A stretch of 16,045 bases of DNA from S012-113 sp965368405 (GCA_965368405.1 CBDUMS010000085.1:1-16045), one strand, 5' to 3'. Shown: positions 8,201 to 15,202, counted from the stretch's first letter. The notes: generated from the sequence alone by a model not told the origin. Translations and numbers: made by a program.

Positions 8201-11200
8201 CCAGTTTTAACACCATTCCAACCGGCTACATTCGCGAATGCAGCAGAGTTTGTTGCCGTGAAGTCAGCTCCACCAACAGCATGGTTGCCTGTGAGTTCAA
8301 TATAATCGGCTATAACCGTACCAGACGCCGGTACCTCAAAAATTGCGGTCGCCTCCGGGTCTAGGACATAAGTATTAGGGGGGTCTATTCTAAACGAAAG
8401 AATTTCCAATGGCTCATCAACAGCTCCTTGTAATAGGAGTTGATTTCTAACAATGGTGTAACTTCCTTCTTGCATCCAAATCCATCCTCCTGGTTGATTA
8501 ACAGTGAGATTATTCATAACATTAGTTCCGGAGATATACCCATTGCCGTTAAATACTACATTGTTCAACTCGCCGCCAAAGAGCTCAAGTTCTCCTCCAT
8601 TACTGAAATAAACTGTTTCTGTACCGGCAACAGCAGGAGCGAAACCATAAAAGTACCAGGTATAAATATTTGAATTACTAAATTCCAATCCCTGAGGTCC
8701 TGCATAGTTTAAAAGGTATTGCGAGGTATACAATGGCTTGCCATTTGTTTTTAAGACACCATCACTTATTTGAATCCATCTTGCCGCAAGGGAATCTAAT
8801 AAGACCCAACTTCCACCGCCTTCAAAATAGATACTTGCTAAATCACCTTGATTATCGGCCAGCTGCAACAAATTATTGGCTTGGTTCGATGAGAAAAATA
8901 TTCTACCAATGGAACGCTGCACACCATTCGCCATAAATATAGAGCCTGTAATGGTCATTGTATTATTGTCTGGGCCATCATCGATAATCGGGGTGAGGCT
9001 ACCATCTTGCCAGGTCATGTTCTTAATAACAACAGGAATATCGAGAAATACACTTTCATTTGCTACCTGAAATGATTGATCAGTAAAAATGACTTCATCG
9101 GCACTTCCAGGTGCCTCAAGAGCAGCGATTCGTACACCACCTAACGTCGGTGATGTTTCCCAATGCGATAAATCTGACCAGTTACCCTCACCATTCTTCC
9201 AGAAATAGTATAATGGTACCAAGGGAGCATTGGCAAAGTTGAAGCCGACATTATTACCGTTATCTTGAGAAAAATCGGCATTGACTAGAGTAGTAAACCC
9301 AGAAGCGTTATCGAGAGAGATGTCTTGAATATTAGCATAATTAATGCCATAAGTAACACTTGGATTTGAGGCAACAAGAAAACTTTGAAAGCCATTGCTA
9401 GTCGAGCTTAATGTAACCATAGCTTGCCTACTGCCATCAATGGTAAGGGAATTATTTATGGTCGTTGTCCAACCATCTATGAATTTCACATCAGCTCCTG
9501 CTTCGAGTGTCAGGTTATTAATACTGCAGTTACAATATATTTGTGAATTATCGGTCAAGACGACATTATTTAGGTCGAAGTCAGCGTAATATATTCCACC
9601 ATCCACAAGGTATATCGTTGATGTCCCCGCATTTAAGTTAGCTGGATTCCCTTCGAGAGAACGCATAGTCAACACTGAACTTCCAAGGTTTATAGTTCCT
9701 TCGTTGACCACTAAACGCCAACTCAGATTTACATCATTATTGTTCGTAAGTACGATGCCGCCATCAATATGGAGCTGTTGAGCGGAAACTTTATCCTGAA
9801 AAGCCCAGCTTCCAGAACCATCAAAAACTATTGTTCCTGAAGTATTATCTTCAGTTTCAGCAAATGTTACTACGTTATTGCTGACTGATAGAAACCTTAA
9901 ATCCTGAATGTTTCGCCTCACGCCAGCGGCAAATTGGAGGTTGCCCCGTACGGTAAGTGATGCATCTTCACCCGTTGCAATTTCCGGGTTCGTCGAACCA
10001 TCATTCCAAGTCATATCATTGCAGTTTGCTGATTCTAAAATGGTAACCTTTCCACCGGATGGGAATGAACTAGTGGTAAAGAAAACGTTGTCTTTGGGCC
10101 CTGGTGGGTCGGACCTGAACGTTGAACCGCCATCTGTCGTTGCCCAATGTGAGACTTCAGACCAAAGTCCACTGCCGCCTACCCAGTAATATTGTAATGT
10201 TGCTATGGCCGCTATTGTCCAATTAACATTATTGCCATTATCAATAGAATTGGCGGCTATAACTGGTAGACTGTTTGCCAATACCTGATTATCTTGTAAG
10301 AGGACAAAATTCACTAATGAAGATGCGCTACCAAGATCAATAGTAGCTAAATTGCCAGCACTGGTTGACCTTATATCTACCATTTTTGATCGTGACCCAA
10401 GCGCGGAAAACTCAGTGATTATTGTTTGGGTAGTACCTGCTGTAAGTTCAATATTTACACCTTCTCTTAATTCTAGCCAACCAAAGGTATTATCCGTTCT
10501 GATATTGAAGTCACCAGCTTCAAATACTGCTCTATTGATTGTTTGATTGCCATCTATAAAACCCTCGCCTTTATCAAATAATAGGGTAGAATTCATTTCC
10601 ACGAAATTGTCGTAACCCTCAAATCCTTTTAGGCCAATAACCGAAGAACCGGAATTTAATGTACCTGTACCAATAAATAAGTTTTCCTCAAGATCAATTG
10701 GGTTATCATTAGTATTAATGGTAGCTCCTTCGTAAAGGCGTAGGCCGTCTCCATGTAAGGAGTCAATCAAGTCATAAGTTCCTGTGCCAAAAAAGTCAAA
10801 GTAAGTATCATAGTAAATATCACTATTGAGTTTAATAGTGTTGTCTGCTAATTCAATGGTTCCTCCGGTCTCAGACCTGAAATGAAATCGATCAACGTCG
10901 CGGTAAATACCATCCTCCATGACTAAGTTGCCATAAACATTAATAATGTAAGGGGGAGGGCTGTACAGTTGAGAACCTGAAGTCGCTCCAGTCCAGTCCA
11001 TAGTATTACACGAAACATCATTAGGGACGGAAACCGTCCCTTTTACTGGAAAAGAGTTAGCATCAAAATAAACATTATCGTTACGGGTTGGTTCGGTCGT
11101 ATGAAAGGTAGATCCACCTGATGTGGTAGCCCAATGATTTGCAAAATCAGTCCAATTACCCGTGCCACCTACCCAAAAATAATCTAATGGAGGAGGTTCT

Positions 11201-12582
11201 GTAATATTCCAACCAATATTATTGCCACCATTGATACTATTGGTTGCACTATATGGTGCACCAGGTCCGAGTATTTCACTGTCTTTAATATTGGCATAAT
11301 CGACGGCTACGCTCCCGGAAATGTTAAAGGTGTGTTGGCTACCGATATTATTTGATTTAATATCTGCCATATTAGCACGGGTTCCTTGTGCGATAAAAGA
11401 ACCACTTATTGCTTGGTGTGTATTGCTCTCAATATTCATTCCGCCTCCATCTAAGAGAGAGAGATTAGAATAATTATTATCTGAGCTTATATAAGTTAAG
11501 TTGTCACTTATGATTACATTATTGTACAACTGACTTCCTTCGATTTTACTCTCCCAGAAGTCGAAATCATTCGATCGAATATGAAATGTTGAGCTGCCGG
11601 CATCGAGAAATGAATACAATCTATAGGAACTGGCGTAAATATTAGAGGCGCCTGCAAAAAAAGCTCCATTTGGCAGGAAAATCTCTCTTACAAGGTCGAT
11701 AGTATAATCATTCGTATAGATATTTGAACCATCATAAATGCCAATATTTTCTGCGTATAAATCGCTGCCAATATCCCATGAACCCCCACCATAAAAATCC
11801 ACATATCCTCTGGCACTAAGGTTATTGGCGTCATGTAAATTATCAGCAAAATCTAAATAAATATTATGCTTATCAGAGCTAAAAAACAAATCCCATATTT
11901 CACGATACACCCCAGGACTTAAAATGAAATCGCCTCTTACGTTAAAGGAAAAGCCACCGGAAGGAGCTAAAATTATGGGGTTGTTTGCAGCACTTATCGG
12001 ATCCCAATAAAAATCGTTGCAATAGGCTGTAACATCTACATTAAGGGTGCCTCCTGAAGTAAAGGTAGTTTCATCAATTATTACATTATCGTTAGCCGTT
12101 GGCAATTCAGTGGCCGCGATAAAGTTAAAATCATCTGTAGTATATTCCCATTTGCTCAGGTTAGACCAGTTACCTGAGCCACCTAACCAGTAATAATCGC
12201 GGGTAGTGCAGGAGATATCAATGCTACTGCTTGGTACAATAACCTGCCCAAATGTTGTGTTTGTGGCAGCAACACGAATTATATAACCAGCTCCAAAAGC
12301 TACTCCTCCAGGTATGGTACAATAAATTGTTCCTGAGAGATCGGTAGAGGCACTAGACCCTATTTGAATAGGGGAAATAAAACTACCACTGGCATCAGAA
12401 AGTTCGGCTATATACACGTTGCCTATTGAAACAGCACCACCAAAGTCGAACCCGATGGTAAATGATTCTCTAGCGCAAAGGCTAGATGGTACACCCGTTG
12501 TAGAGAGGACTTGGGCAACTGACGTCATGCTGATGGAGGTCAGAAGGAATATAAGTATTTGTAATTTGTAAAGTCTTGTCAT
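5203..12582 (-). CDS. Giant T9SS-exported modular surface protein (four beta modules plus propeller)
   Basis: A 2459-residue extracellular or cell-surface protein. Signal peptide ~1-24 (ends TSVAQ). Residues 129-1457 are four homologous ~330-residue modules, each opening with a header such as YYWLGGSGNWSNLSKW, then a P-x3-DNV-x-F-like motif and, in modules 1-3, a CN[DT]MxW-like motif; the remainder is strand-rich and N/G/D-rich, like a beta-helix. Residues ~1458-1540 form an Ig-like domain (GLTYSILEGNATISG). Residues ~1551-1897 carry six evenly spaced (V/A)(I/V)(L/I)GQxDF motifs, predicting a six-bladed NHL-like propeller. Residues ~1900-2000 are another Ig-like domain. Residues ~2366-2459 are a T9SS type A sorting domain (ITPYPNPFTDKISI, GVYAYRVLIDG, GKIVKE). 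No catalytic motif was recognised; adhesion is the likeliest role. It lies 48 nt downstream of the Ig-like anchor gene with no terminator between, so they are probably co-transcribed. Confidence 0.93.
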   Translation of the reverse strand: MTRLYKLQILIFLLTSISMTSVAQVLSTTGVPSSLCARESFTIGFDFGGAVSIGNVYIAELSDASGSFISPIQIGSSASTDLSGTIYCTIPGGVAFGAGYIIRVAATNTTFGQVIVPSSSIDISCTTRDYYWLGGSGNWSNLSKWEYTTDDFNFIAATELPTANDNVIIDETTFTSGGTLNVDVTAYCNDFYWDPISAANNPIILAPSGGFSFNVRGDFILSPGVYREIWDLFFSSDKHNIYLDFADNLHDANNLSARGYVDFYGGGSWDIGSDLYAENIGIYDGSNIYTNDYTIDLVREIFLPNGAFFAGASNIYASSYRLYSFLDAGSSTFHIRSNDFDFWESKIEGSQLYNNVIISDNLTYISSDNNYSNLSLLDGGGMNIESNTHQAISGSFIAQGTRANMADIKSNNIGSQHTFNISGSVAVDYANIKDSEILGPGAPYSATNSINGGNNIGWNITEPPPLDYFWVGGTGNWTDFANHWATTSGGSTFHTTEPTRNDNVYFDANSFPVKGTVSVPNDVSCNTMDWTGATSGSQLYSPPPYIINVYGNLVMEDGIYRDVDRFHFRSETGGTIELADNTIKLNSDIYYDTYFDFFGTGTYDLIDSLHGDGLRLYEGATINTNDNPIDLEENLFIGTGTLNSGSSVIGLKGFEGYDNFVEMNSTLLFDKGEGFIDGNQTINRAVFEAGDFNIRTDNTFGWLELREGVNIELTAGTTQTIITEFSALGSRSKMVDIRSTSAGNLATIDLGSASSLVNFVLLQDNQVLANSLPVIAANSIDNGNNVNWTIAAIATLQYYWVGGSGLWSEVSHWATTDGGSTFRSDPPGPKDNVFFTTSSFPSGGKVTILESANCNDMTWNDGSTNPEIATGEDASLTVRGNLQFAAGVRRNIQDLRFLSVSNNVVTFAETEDNTSGTIVFDGSGSWAFQDKVSAQQLHIDGGIVLTNNNDVNLSWRLVVNEGTINLGSSVLTMRSLEGNPANLNAGTSTIYLVDGGIYYADFDLNNVVLTDNSQIYCNCSINNLTLEAGADVKFIDGWTTTINNSLTIDGSRQAMVTLSSTSNGFQSFLVASNPSVTYGINYANIQDISLDNASGFTTLVNADFSQDNGNNVGFNFANAPLVPLYYFWKNGEGNWSDLSHWETSPTLGGVRIAALEAPGSADEVIFTDQSFQVANESVFLDIPVVIKNMTWQDGSLTPIIDDGPDNNTMTITGSIFMANGVQRSIGRIFFSSNQANNLLQLADNQGDLASIYFEGGGSWVLLDSLAARWIQISDGVLKTNGKPLYTSQYLLNYAGPQGLEFSNSNIYTWYFYGFAPAVAGTETVYFSNGGELELFGGELNNVVFNGNGYISGTNVMNNLTVNQPGGWIWMQEGSYTIVRNQLLLQGAVDEPLEILSFRIDPPNTYVLDPEATAIFEVPASGTVIADYIELTGNHAVGGADFTATNSAAFANVAGWNGVKTGQVILFNTTDHNFSDGAVTLDAQADSGLGLTYSILEGNATISGDQLTPGGPGLVHLEASQSGNTSFAAASKEAYIYFTATNEVNELGIMKEATFVIGQKDFVSNETFFDVNKTPFARKAFVTPDGKLITSGRARALIWNTVPDKADVPADLVLGQPDFITNQFVLNASSIYTSAFSIGMTDDGRLLIADNRGILIWNTFPTSNGAPADVIIGQDDFLSFESEAAANRFVGTIFFTISPDQKLIVSDITGGRVLIFNEVPTENGASADVVIGQTDFTSSDVGSGATGLNFPSYPSIGPDGKLYIPDADNHRILIYNSIPTTNGAAADAVLGQPDFDTNEPGLGPTSLTRPYSVEISRSGKLAIADRGNQRILIYNSIPANSSVPADIVLGQPDFNTNGSNQGGVSGRSINDAYGLYWDQSENLYVGDLQNNRFLVWGGPDLEAPVVEPVNILSPYYTAGASNQTSVVNVSDRSGLSEAKAYWQEVSYIDPNNTIYEEEPLVDLGDGNVQFDLSVVESKANFPLGIEYFFEFTDNVGNTTTTASQKQILPVRYNSNLSLSTFGRGTETSDYRIIAVPLSMDATVNDIFDDIHGGTYNNTKLRLYEYDGSPATDFTELTGGSRLDVGDAYFALAEEAAPTSLLLPDGVTEFEVNNLGPGQDYRELTLDLKSGWNLIGNPFLHNINWSDVSSYNNFGSQISQLQTYTNGNWDPTITHIATGTGAFVFATNDYNLRIPTRRGAGGRVASPQLPLKNSLSEENWEVRFKQVSANGKKLDLGGFGMNEEGTNSFDEFDLLNPPTFSDMPKIVFEHPEFFYPSFKKDIQARAESGTWTFLYQKAVSSGTEENLIWDNSYFGENAPDIYLVDKSHLKVINMKQENSYNFRHGGTTEFEIYFGMDAYEQLRPENMVTITPYPNPFTDKISINVGLPSNHKDGKVLVAIYNTLGKQVATLDTYVAGEAYLEFIWEGNNDSGQEVPEGVYAYRVLIDGSFNEYVSGKIVKE
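6892..7932 (-). repeat. Six NHL-like blades with GQxDF motif in the giant protein
   Basis: The motif VLGQPDF or a close variant recurs with its Gly at residues 1557, 1614, 1672, 1731, 1790 and 1849. The spacing is 57-59 residues, and each copy is preceded by a strand such as RILIYNSIP. Six equal repeats followed by a final NRFLVWGG strand fit one closed six-bladed beta-propeller. Similarity is at protein level. Confidence 0.75.
8212..12198 (-). repeat. Four ~330-residue tandem modules in the giant protein
   Basis: The modules span residues ~129-460, 467-792, 797-1117 and 1125-1457 (about 11203-12198, 10207-11184, 9232-10194 and 8212-9210). Modules 2 and 3 are most alike at the header (HWATTSGGSTF against HWATTDGGSTF) and end in similar NGNNV-type motifs. 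Module 4 is the most divergent: its header is FWKNGEGNW, it lacks the Cys found in modules 1-3, and its end reads ANVAGWN. The duplication is old enough that homology is visible mainly in protein. Confidence 0.8.
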
Positions 12583-12630
12583 AATTGTTGCTTAATGCTA
12601 TTCTTCAATCAATCTTCAATTAAAAATAAT

Positions 12631-13434
12631 CTAATCGCCTCCTGGAAGGGGTGGAGGTGTTGGTAATTCATCACCTTGAACTACGCAATCAGGATGAGTG
12701 GGATTAGTAGCGCAATCTACGCCCCCGCCCGGCGGAGGTGTGTCGCCACCGCCATTACCACCGAGTAATAATGCTGCCGCGACACCGGCAACAACAACAC
12801 CGGGTATTACATAAACCAGAATAGAGGTCTTTTTGAGCTGAAACTCGGCACTCATCGCCGCATCGTTGGGCTTAGAAGGGTCGAAAAGTTTTATTTGATA
12901 ATTTTCTCCCTTGCTTAACGATTTAGGTACTGGCCATGTGTACTTGCCCGCGCTTCCTACGCTGGGCACTTCCGTAACGGTCATGTCGCCTTGCAAAAGC
13001 GCCATTTTTAAGCTTCGACCTCTGTCACCACCTTTCCACTCAATATCTACTGGCTTACCAATTTTAACACTGCTTCCCGCGCTTGGATTAACAACGGTAA
13101 GTGGACTATAGGACAATGTGCTGGTAACTTCGAAGGTAACACTACCCGTAAAGTTGCCCTGTTCAGCAATGGCATTCCAAATAATCGTTTTGCCAATACC
13201 AGCTTCCTGGTCGGGCCCCACGTCGCCGCTAACTTCCTTTAGCGCAGCAGTATAATTATTTATGGAACTTCGAAGTTCAACCGTAAATTTTTGCCCTGCG
13301 ATTGCAGACTTCAAGTCATAGGTTATATAAACCTTATTGCCTTCTGGAGTGGCTTGAACGTTCTCGATTGTTTGTGCCTGGACTGAAAATATTGAGAGTA
13401 TTGTCAAGCCAAGGAGGAGTAATTGTTTCTTCAT
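12631..13434 (-). CDS. Kre9/KNH-type Ig-like protein with transmembrane anchor and Pro-rich tail
   Basis: Envelope protein of 267 residues. The signal peptide is ~1-21 (KQLLLLGLTILSIFSVQAQ). Residues ~22-105 are a beta domain (VYITYDLKSAIAGQKFTVEL, IIWNAIAE). Residues ~111-200 fit a Kre9/KNH-type Ig-like fold (VVNPSAGSSVKIGKPVDIEW, GKYTWPVPKSLSKGENYQIK, SAEFQL). Residues ~204-225 form a hydrophobic segment (ILVYVIPGVVVAGVAAALLL). After it come a Gly/Pro-rich stretch, a Cys pair (C240 and C250) and a final DELPTPPPLPGGD. It is the first gene of the minus-strand group, 48 nt before the giant T9SS protein, so it may anchor, chaperone or present that protein. No enzyme motif is visible. The domain call is reasonable; the function is unknown. 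Confidence 0.8.
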   Translation of the reverse strand: MKKQLLLLGLTILSIFSVQAQTIENVQATPEGNKVYITYDLKSAIAGQKFTVELRSSINNYTAALKEVSGDVGPDQEAGIGKTIIWNAIAEQGNFTGSVTFEVTSTLSYSPLTVVNPSAGSSVKIGKPVDIEWKGGDRGRSLKMALLQGDMTVTEVPSVGSAGKYTWPVPKSLSKGENYQIKLFDPSKPNDAAMSAEFQLKKTSILVYVIPGVVVAGVAAALLLGGNGGGDTPPPGGGVDCATNPTHPDCVVQGDELPTPPPLPGGD

Positions 13435-13684
13435 AATCAGATATTCAGTTTAGATTTCAGCTGAAGCACTATTTAATCAGTAAATATACTTATTTTTTCT
13501 TCGTTTTATCCTGAAGTAATTTGTTAATAATTATAATAAATTGACTTATTGAAAGCCATTCATTGCACTTTTCTAACTATTAATTGTATTGTTAATACAG
13601 CTTTTTACCTATAAGTAACTATCTATAAAGAGTTCCTTTAAAAATCATACAATGGATATATCTTTATGCCATAATTAAAGACAT
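13435..13684. other. Divergent AT-rich intergenic region
   Basis: This 250-bp gap separates the minus-strand surface-protein operon from the plus-strand lipoprotein gene and should hold promoters in both directions. No exact TAnnTTTG was found toward the Ig-like gene. Toward the lipoprotein gene the best candidate is TATCTTTA at 13659-13666, one mismatch from consensus. A perfect 10-bp palindrome, TTCAGCTGAA, sits at 13456-13465, 21 nt before the Ig-like gene ATG. The stretch at 13577-13607 is shared with 15947-15977. Confidence 0.6.
13577..13607 (+). repeat. Copy 1 of a dispersed 31-bp AT-rich element
   Basis: It aligns without gaps to 15947-15977 with 25 of 31 identical bases, arranged as three conserved blocks, CTATTAAT, ATTGTTAA and AGCTTTTTA, separated by two variable triplets. 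This copy ends 77 nt before the lipoprotein ATG. It could be a regulator or nucleoid-protein site, or a small dispersed repeat; the function is unknown. Confidence 0.5.
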
Positions 13685-14113
13685 ATGAAAAGAATATTTT
13701 TATTGCTCCCGACTCTGTTGTTTTTAGTTTTTTCATGCGGAACACAGGACAAGCAAGAAGAGTGTACCTCCGATGAGTGCCTAAAGCAGCAGGCATATGA
13801 TAAACTAATCGCTGTACACGATGAAGTAATGCCAAAACTCTCTTATATCTCTGAGCTCAAATCGAAACTAGAAGAGAAAATGACCAGGATAGAAGATAGT
13901 GTAGAAGCTCAAAAGTACAGAGAGATAATGGTAGCTTTAGATGTAGCCGATGAATCTATGTGGGTTTGGATGCGCGCCTTTAATTCTGATATAGAACCTA
14001 TGCCTATTGAAGAGGCAATGGACTATCTCAAGGAGGAGCAAGAAAAGATTGATATGGTTGCCGAAAAGATCAATTCAAGTATAAAAAATGCGGAGGCTGC
14101 TATAGCGAAATAA
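13685..14113 (+). CDS. Small predicted lipoprotein with helical C-terminal part
   Basis: A 142-residue protein with a lipoprotein signal: MKRIFLLLPTLLFLVFSC, lipid-attached Cys at residue 18, then GTQDKQEE. The mature part holds a Cys pair (C27, C32), and from residue ~36 it is strongly helical and charged (LIAVHDEVMPKLSYISELKS, YLKEEQEKIDMVAEKI), likely coiled coils. The segment around IAVHDEVMPK resembles small Bacteroidota proteins sometimes labelled 'viral A-type inclusion protein', an uninformative name. It is the only plus-strand gene here, divergent from the surface-protein operon and convergent with the cytochrome gene, with one base between the stop codons. Function unknown. Confidence 0.82.
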   Translation: MKRIFLLLPTLLFLVFSCGTQDKQEECTSDECLKQQAYDKLIAVHDEVMPKLSYISELKSKLEEKMTRIEDSVEAQKYREIMVALDVADESMWVWMRAFNSDIEPMPIEEAMDYLKEEQEKIDMVAEKINSSIKNAEAAIAK

Positions 14114-14132
14114 GCTACGGGTTGCAGCTCCG
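14083..14132. terminator. Candidate terminator spanning two convergent gene ends
   Basis: CGGAGGCTGC (14091-14100) pairs with GCAGCTCCG (14124-14132) over nine pairs with one bulged G, and an inner TAGC/GCTA stem nests inside. Read on the minus strand, the stem is followed by CAUUUUUUAU, a good U-tract (14090-14081), so it should terminate the cytochrome operon inside the 3' end of the lipoprotein gene. In the plus direction the T-rich tail (CTCTTCTATTTTC) starts several bases later, so termination there would be weaker. Confidence 0.5.
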
Positions 14133-14558
14133 TAACAACTCTTCTATTTTCTTGGCTGTAACAAAGCCATATTCGTTGCCCCAACTATTATTGATATAGG
14201 TTAATACTTCAGCCATTTCGAGATTGGTGAGTTTATGGGCTGGCATTTTAGGTGGATAATTTTTGCCGTTCACTGTTATGGTGTCGGCAGTCCCTAACTT
14301 CAATAAACAAGGGACCGATGCTTGATTAAGTTCAAGATAATCGGAATTAGCCAAGGGTGGAATAATGCCCCTTAACCCCTTACCATCTAATTGATGACAG
14401 GAACTACAGTTATCTTTATAAACAGCTTTACCCAGAATAAGATATTTTTCGAATTTAGTCCGGTCTGTTGCACTCATATTTTTATATGATTTTTGATTAG
14501 AGCCAGGACCACAGGCAGTAGCTATACCGAGAAGTAAAATTATAATCGTTTTATTCAC
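14115..14558 (-). CDS. Monoheme c-type cytochrome lipoprotein
   Basis: Electron carrier on the outer face of a membrane, with one covalently bound heme. The start is GTG (14556-14558), needed to include the signal MNKTIIILLLGIATAC; Cys16 is the probable lipidation site, although the lipobox is weak at -3. The heme site is CSSCH (residues 51-55), preceded by GKAVYKDN and followed by QLDGKGLRGIIPPLANSDYL. The likely axial ligand is Met105 in YPPKMPAHKLTNLEMAEVLTYI-type context, as in class I cytochrome c. The length of 147 is normal for the family. Its start overlaps the end of the SCO gene by 8 nt, indicating translational coupling. It probably donates electrons to, or works near, a terminal oxidase whose copper centre needs SCO, but no oxidase gene is in the window. 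Confidence 0.93.
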   Translation of the reverse strand: MNKTIIILLLGIATACGPGSNQKSYKNMSATDRTKFEKYLILGKAVYKDNCSSCHQLDGKGLRGIIPPLANSDYLELNQASVPCLLKLGTADTITVNGKNYPPKMPAHKLTNLEMAEVLTYINNSWGNEYGFVTAKKIEELLRSCNP

Positions 14559-15177
14559 TCAATTCTTCTATTAACAATTCAATATCTTCAAGCAAATTAC
14601 TTACCCGCTCGGGATCCGTACCATCGTAAACGCCTCTTATATGACGATTCTGATCTACTAGAATAAATGCTCCGGAATGTTCGTATCCGCCTGGTGCATC
14701 CTCATTTTCGCGGGTTGCCACATAATAGCTGGTTTGAGCCATGTTATAAATCTCGGCTTTGTCTCCGGTAATAAAATTCCATTTATCTGAAGAAACCTCG
14801 AGTCTGTTCGCGTAATCGTTTAGTACGGCCACGTTATCGTAATCTGGGTCGATAGAATGAGACAGAATCATCACTTTGTCGTTGTCCTCAAATTTTTCAT
14901 AGACCCGCAATAATTGCACTTTCATGATGGGGCAAATGCTCGGGCAGGAGGTAAAAAAGAAATCTGCCACATAGATTTTGCCCTTAAAAGTATCATTAGT
15001 TACTAAAGCACTATCCTGATTAATGAAGGCGAAATCTGCAATCTGATGGTAGACCGTATCGATACCCGTGTCGGTTTCAACGTACTCATGCCTGCCAAGA
15101 ATTGGAAGGGTATTATCCTCGCTCTTACAACTCGCCAGAACAATAATTAACCCTAAAAAAATGTATCTAATCTTCAT
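14551..15177 (-). CDS. SCO1/SenC-family copper chaperone lipoprotein
   Basis: Thioredoxin-fold copper-binding protein; the family delivers copper to, or reduces, the CuA site of cytochrome oxidase. I chose the start at 15177 (or 15180, one codon earlier) because MKIRYIFLGLIIVLASC is then a clean lipoprotein signal with the lipobox LASC; the upstream in-frame ATG at 15195 lies inside the probable -7 element. Numbering from 15195: the copper motif FTSCPSICP has C84 and C88 (CxxxC), and the third ligand is H173 in YEHSGAFILVD. SHSIDPDYD matches the family's conserved strand. The length is typical. The end overlaps the cytochrome gene by 8 nt. The upstream DUF2064 gene is 58 nt away from the first ATG with no terminator seen, so readthrough is possible. 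Confidence 0.93.
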   Translation of the reverse strand: MKIRYIFLGLIIVLASCKSEDNTLPILGRHEYVETDTGIDTVYHQIADFAFINQDSALVTNDTFKGKIYVADFFFTSCPSICPIMKVQLLRVYEKFEDNDKVMILSHSIDPDYDNVAVLNDYANRLEVSSDKWNFITGDKAEIYNMAQTSYYVATRENEDAPGGYEHSGAFILVDQNRHIRGVYDGTDPERVSNLLEDIELLIEELSE

Positions 15178-15194
15178 CATATAATATTCTAACA

Positions 15195-15202
15195 CAAATT
15201 TA
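15195..15202 (-). promoter_or_regulatory. Probable -7 element for the SCO-cytochrome operon
   Basis: The minus strand reads TAAATTTG, a full TAnnTTTG match and the same octamer as at 5091-5098. A start about 6 nt downstream (near 15188) would leave a leader of only ~10 nt before the ATGs at 15180/15177. It would exclude the ATG at 15195, which would not be in the transcript. No good -33 TTTG box is visible. Confidence 0.4.

Noticed and set aside
7387..10546. Several short plus-strand open frames inside the giant gene
   Set aside because: They are opposite a continuous 2459-residue coding frame with clear domains, and none has a recognisable start context or motif.
12583..12630. Terminator or promoter between the Ig-like gene and the giant gene
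   Set aside because: Only a short direct repeat (TCTTCAAT twice) is present; no hairpin with U-tract and no TAnnTTTG was seen.
13638..13835. Minus-strand 65-residue open frame overlapping the lipoprotein gene start
   Set aside because: It is antisense to a gene with a clear lipoprotein signal, and its product shows no recognisable feature.
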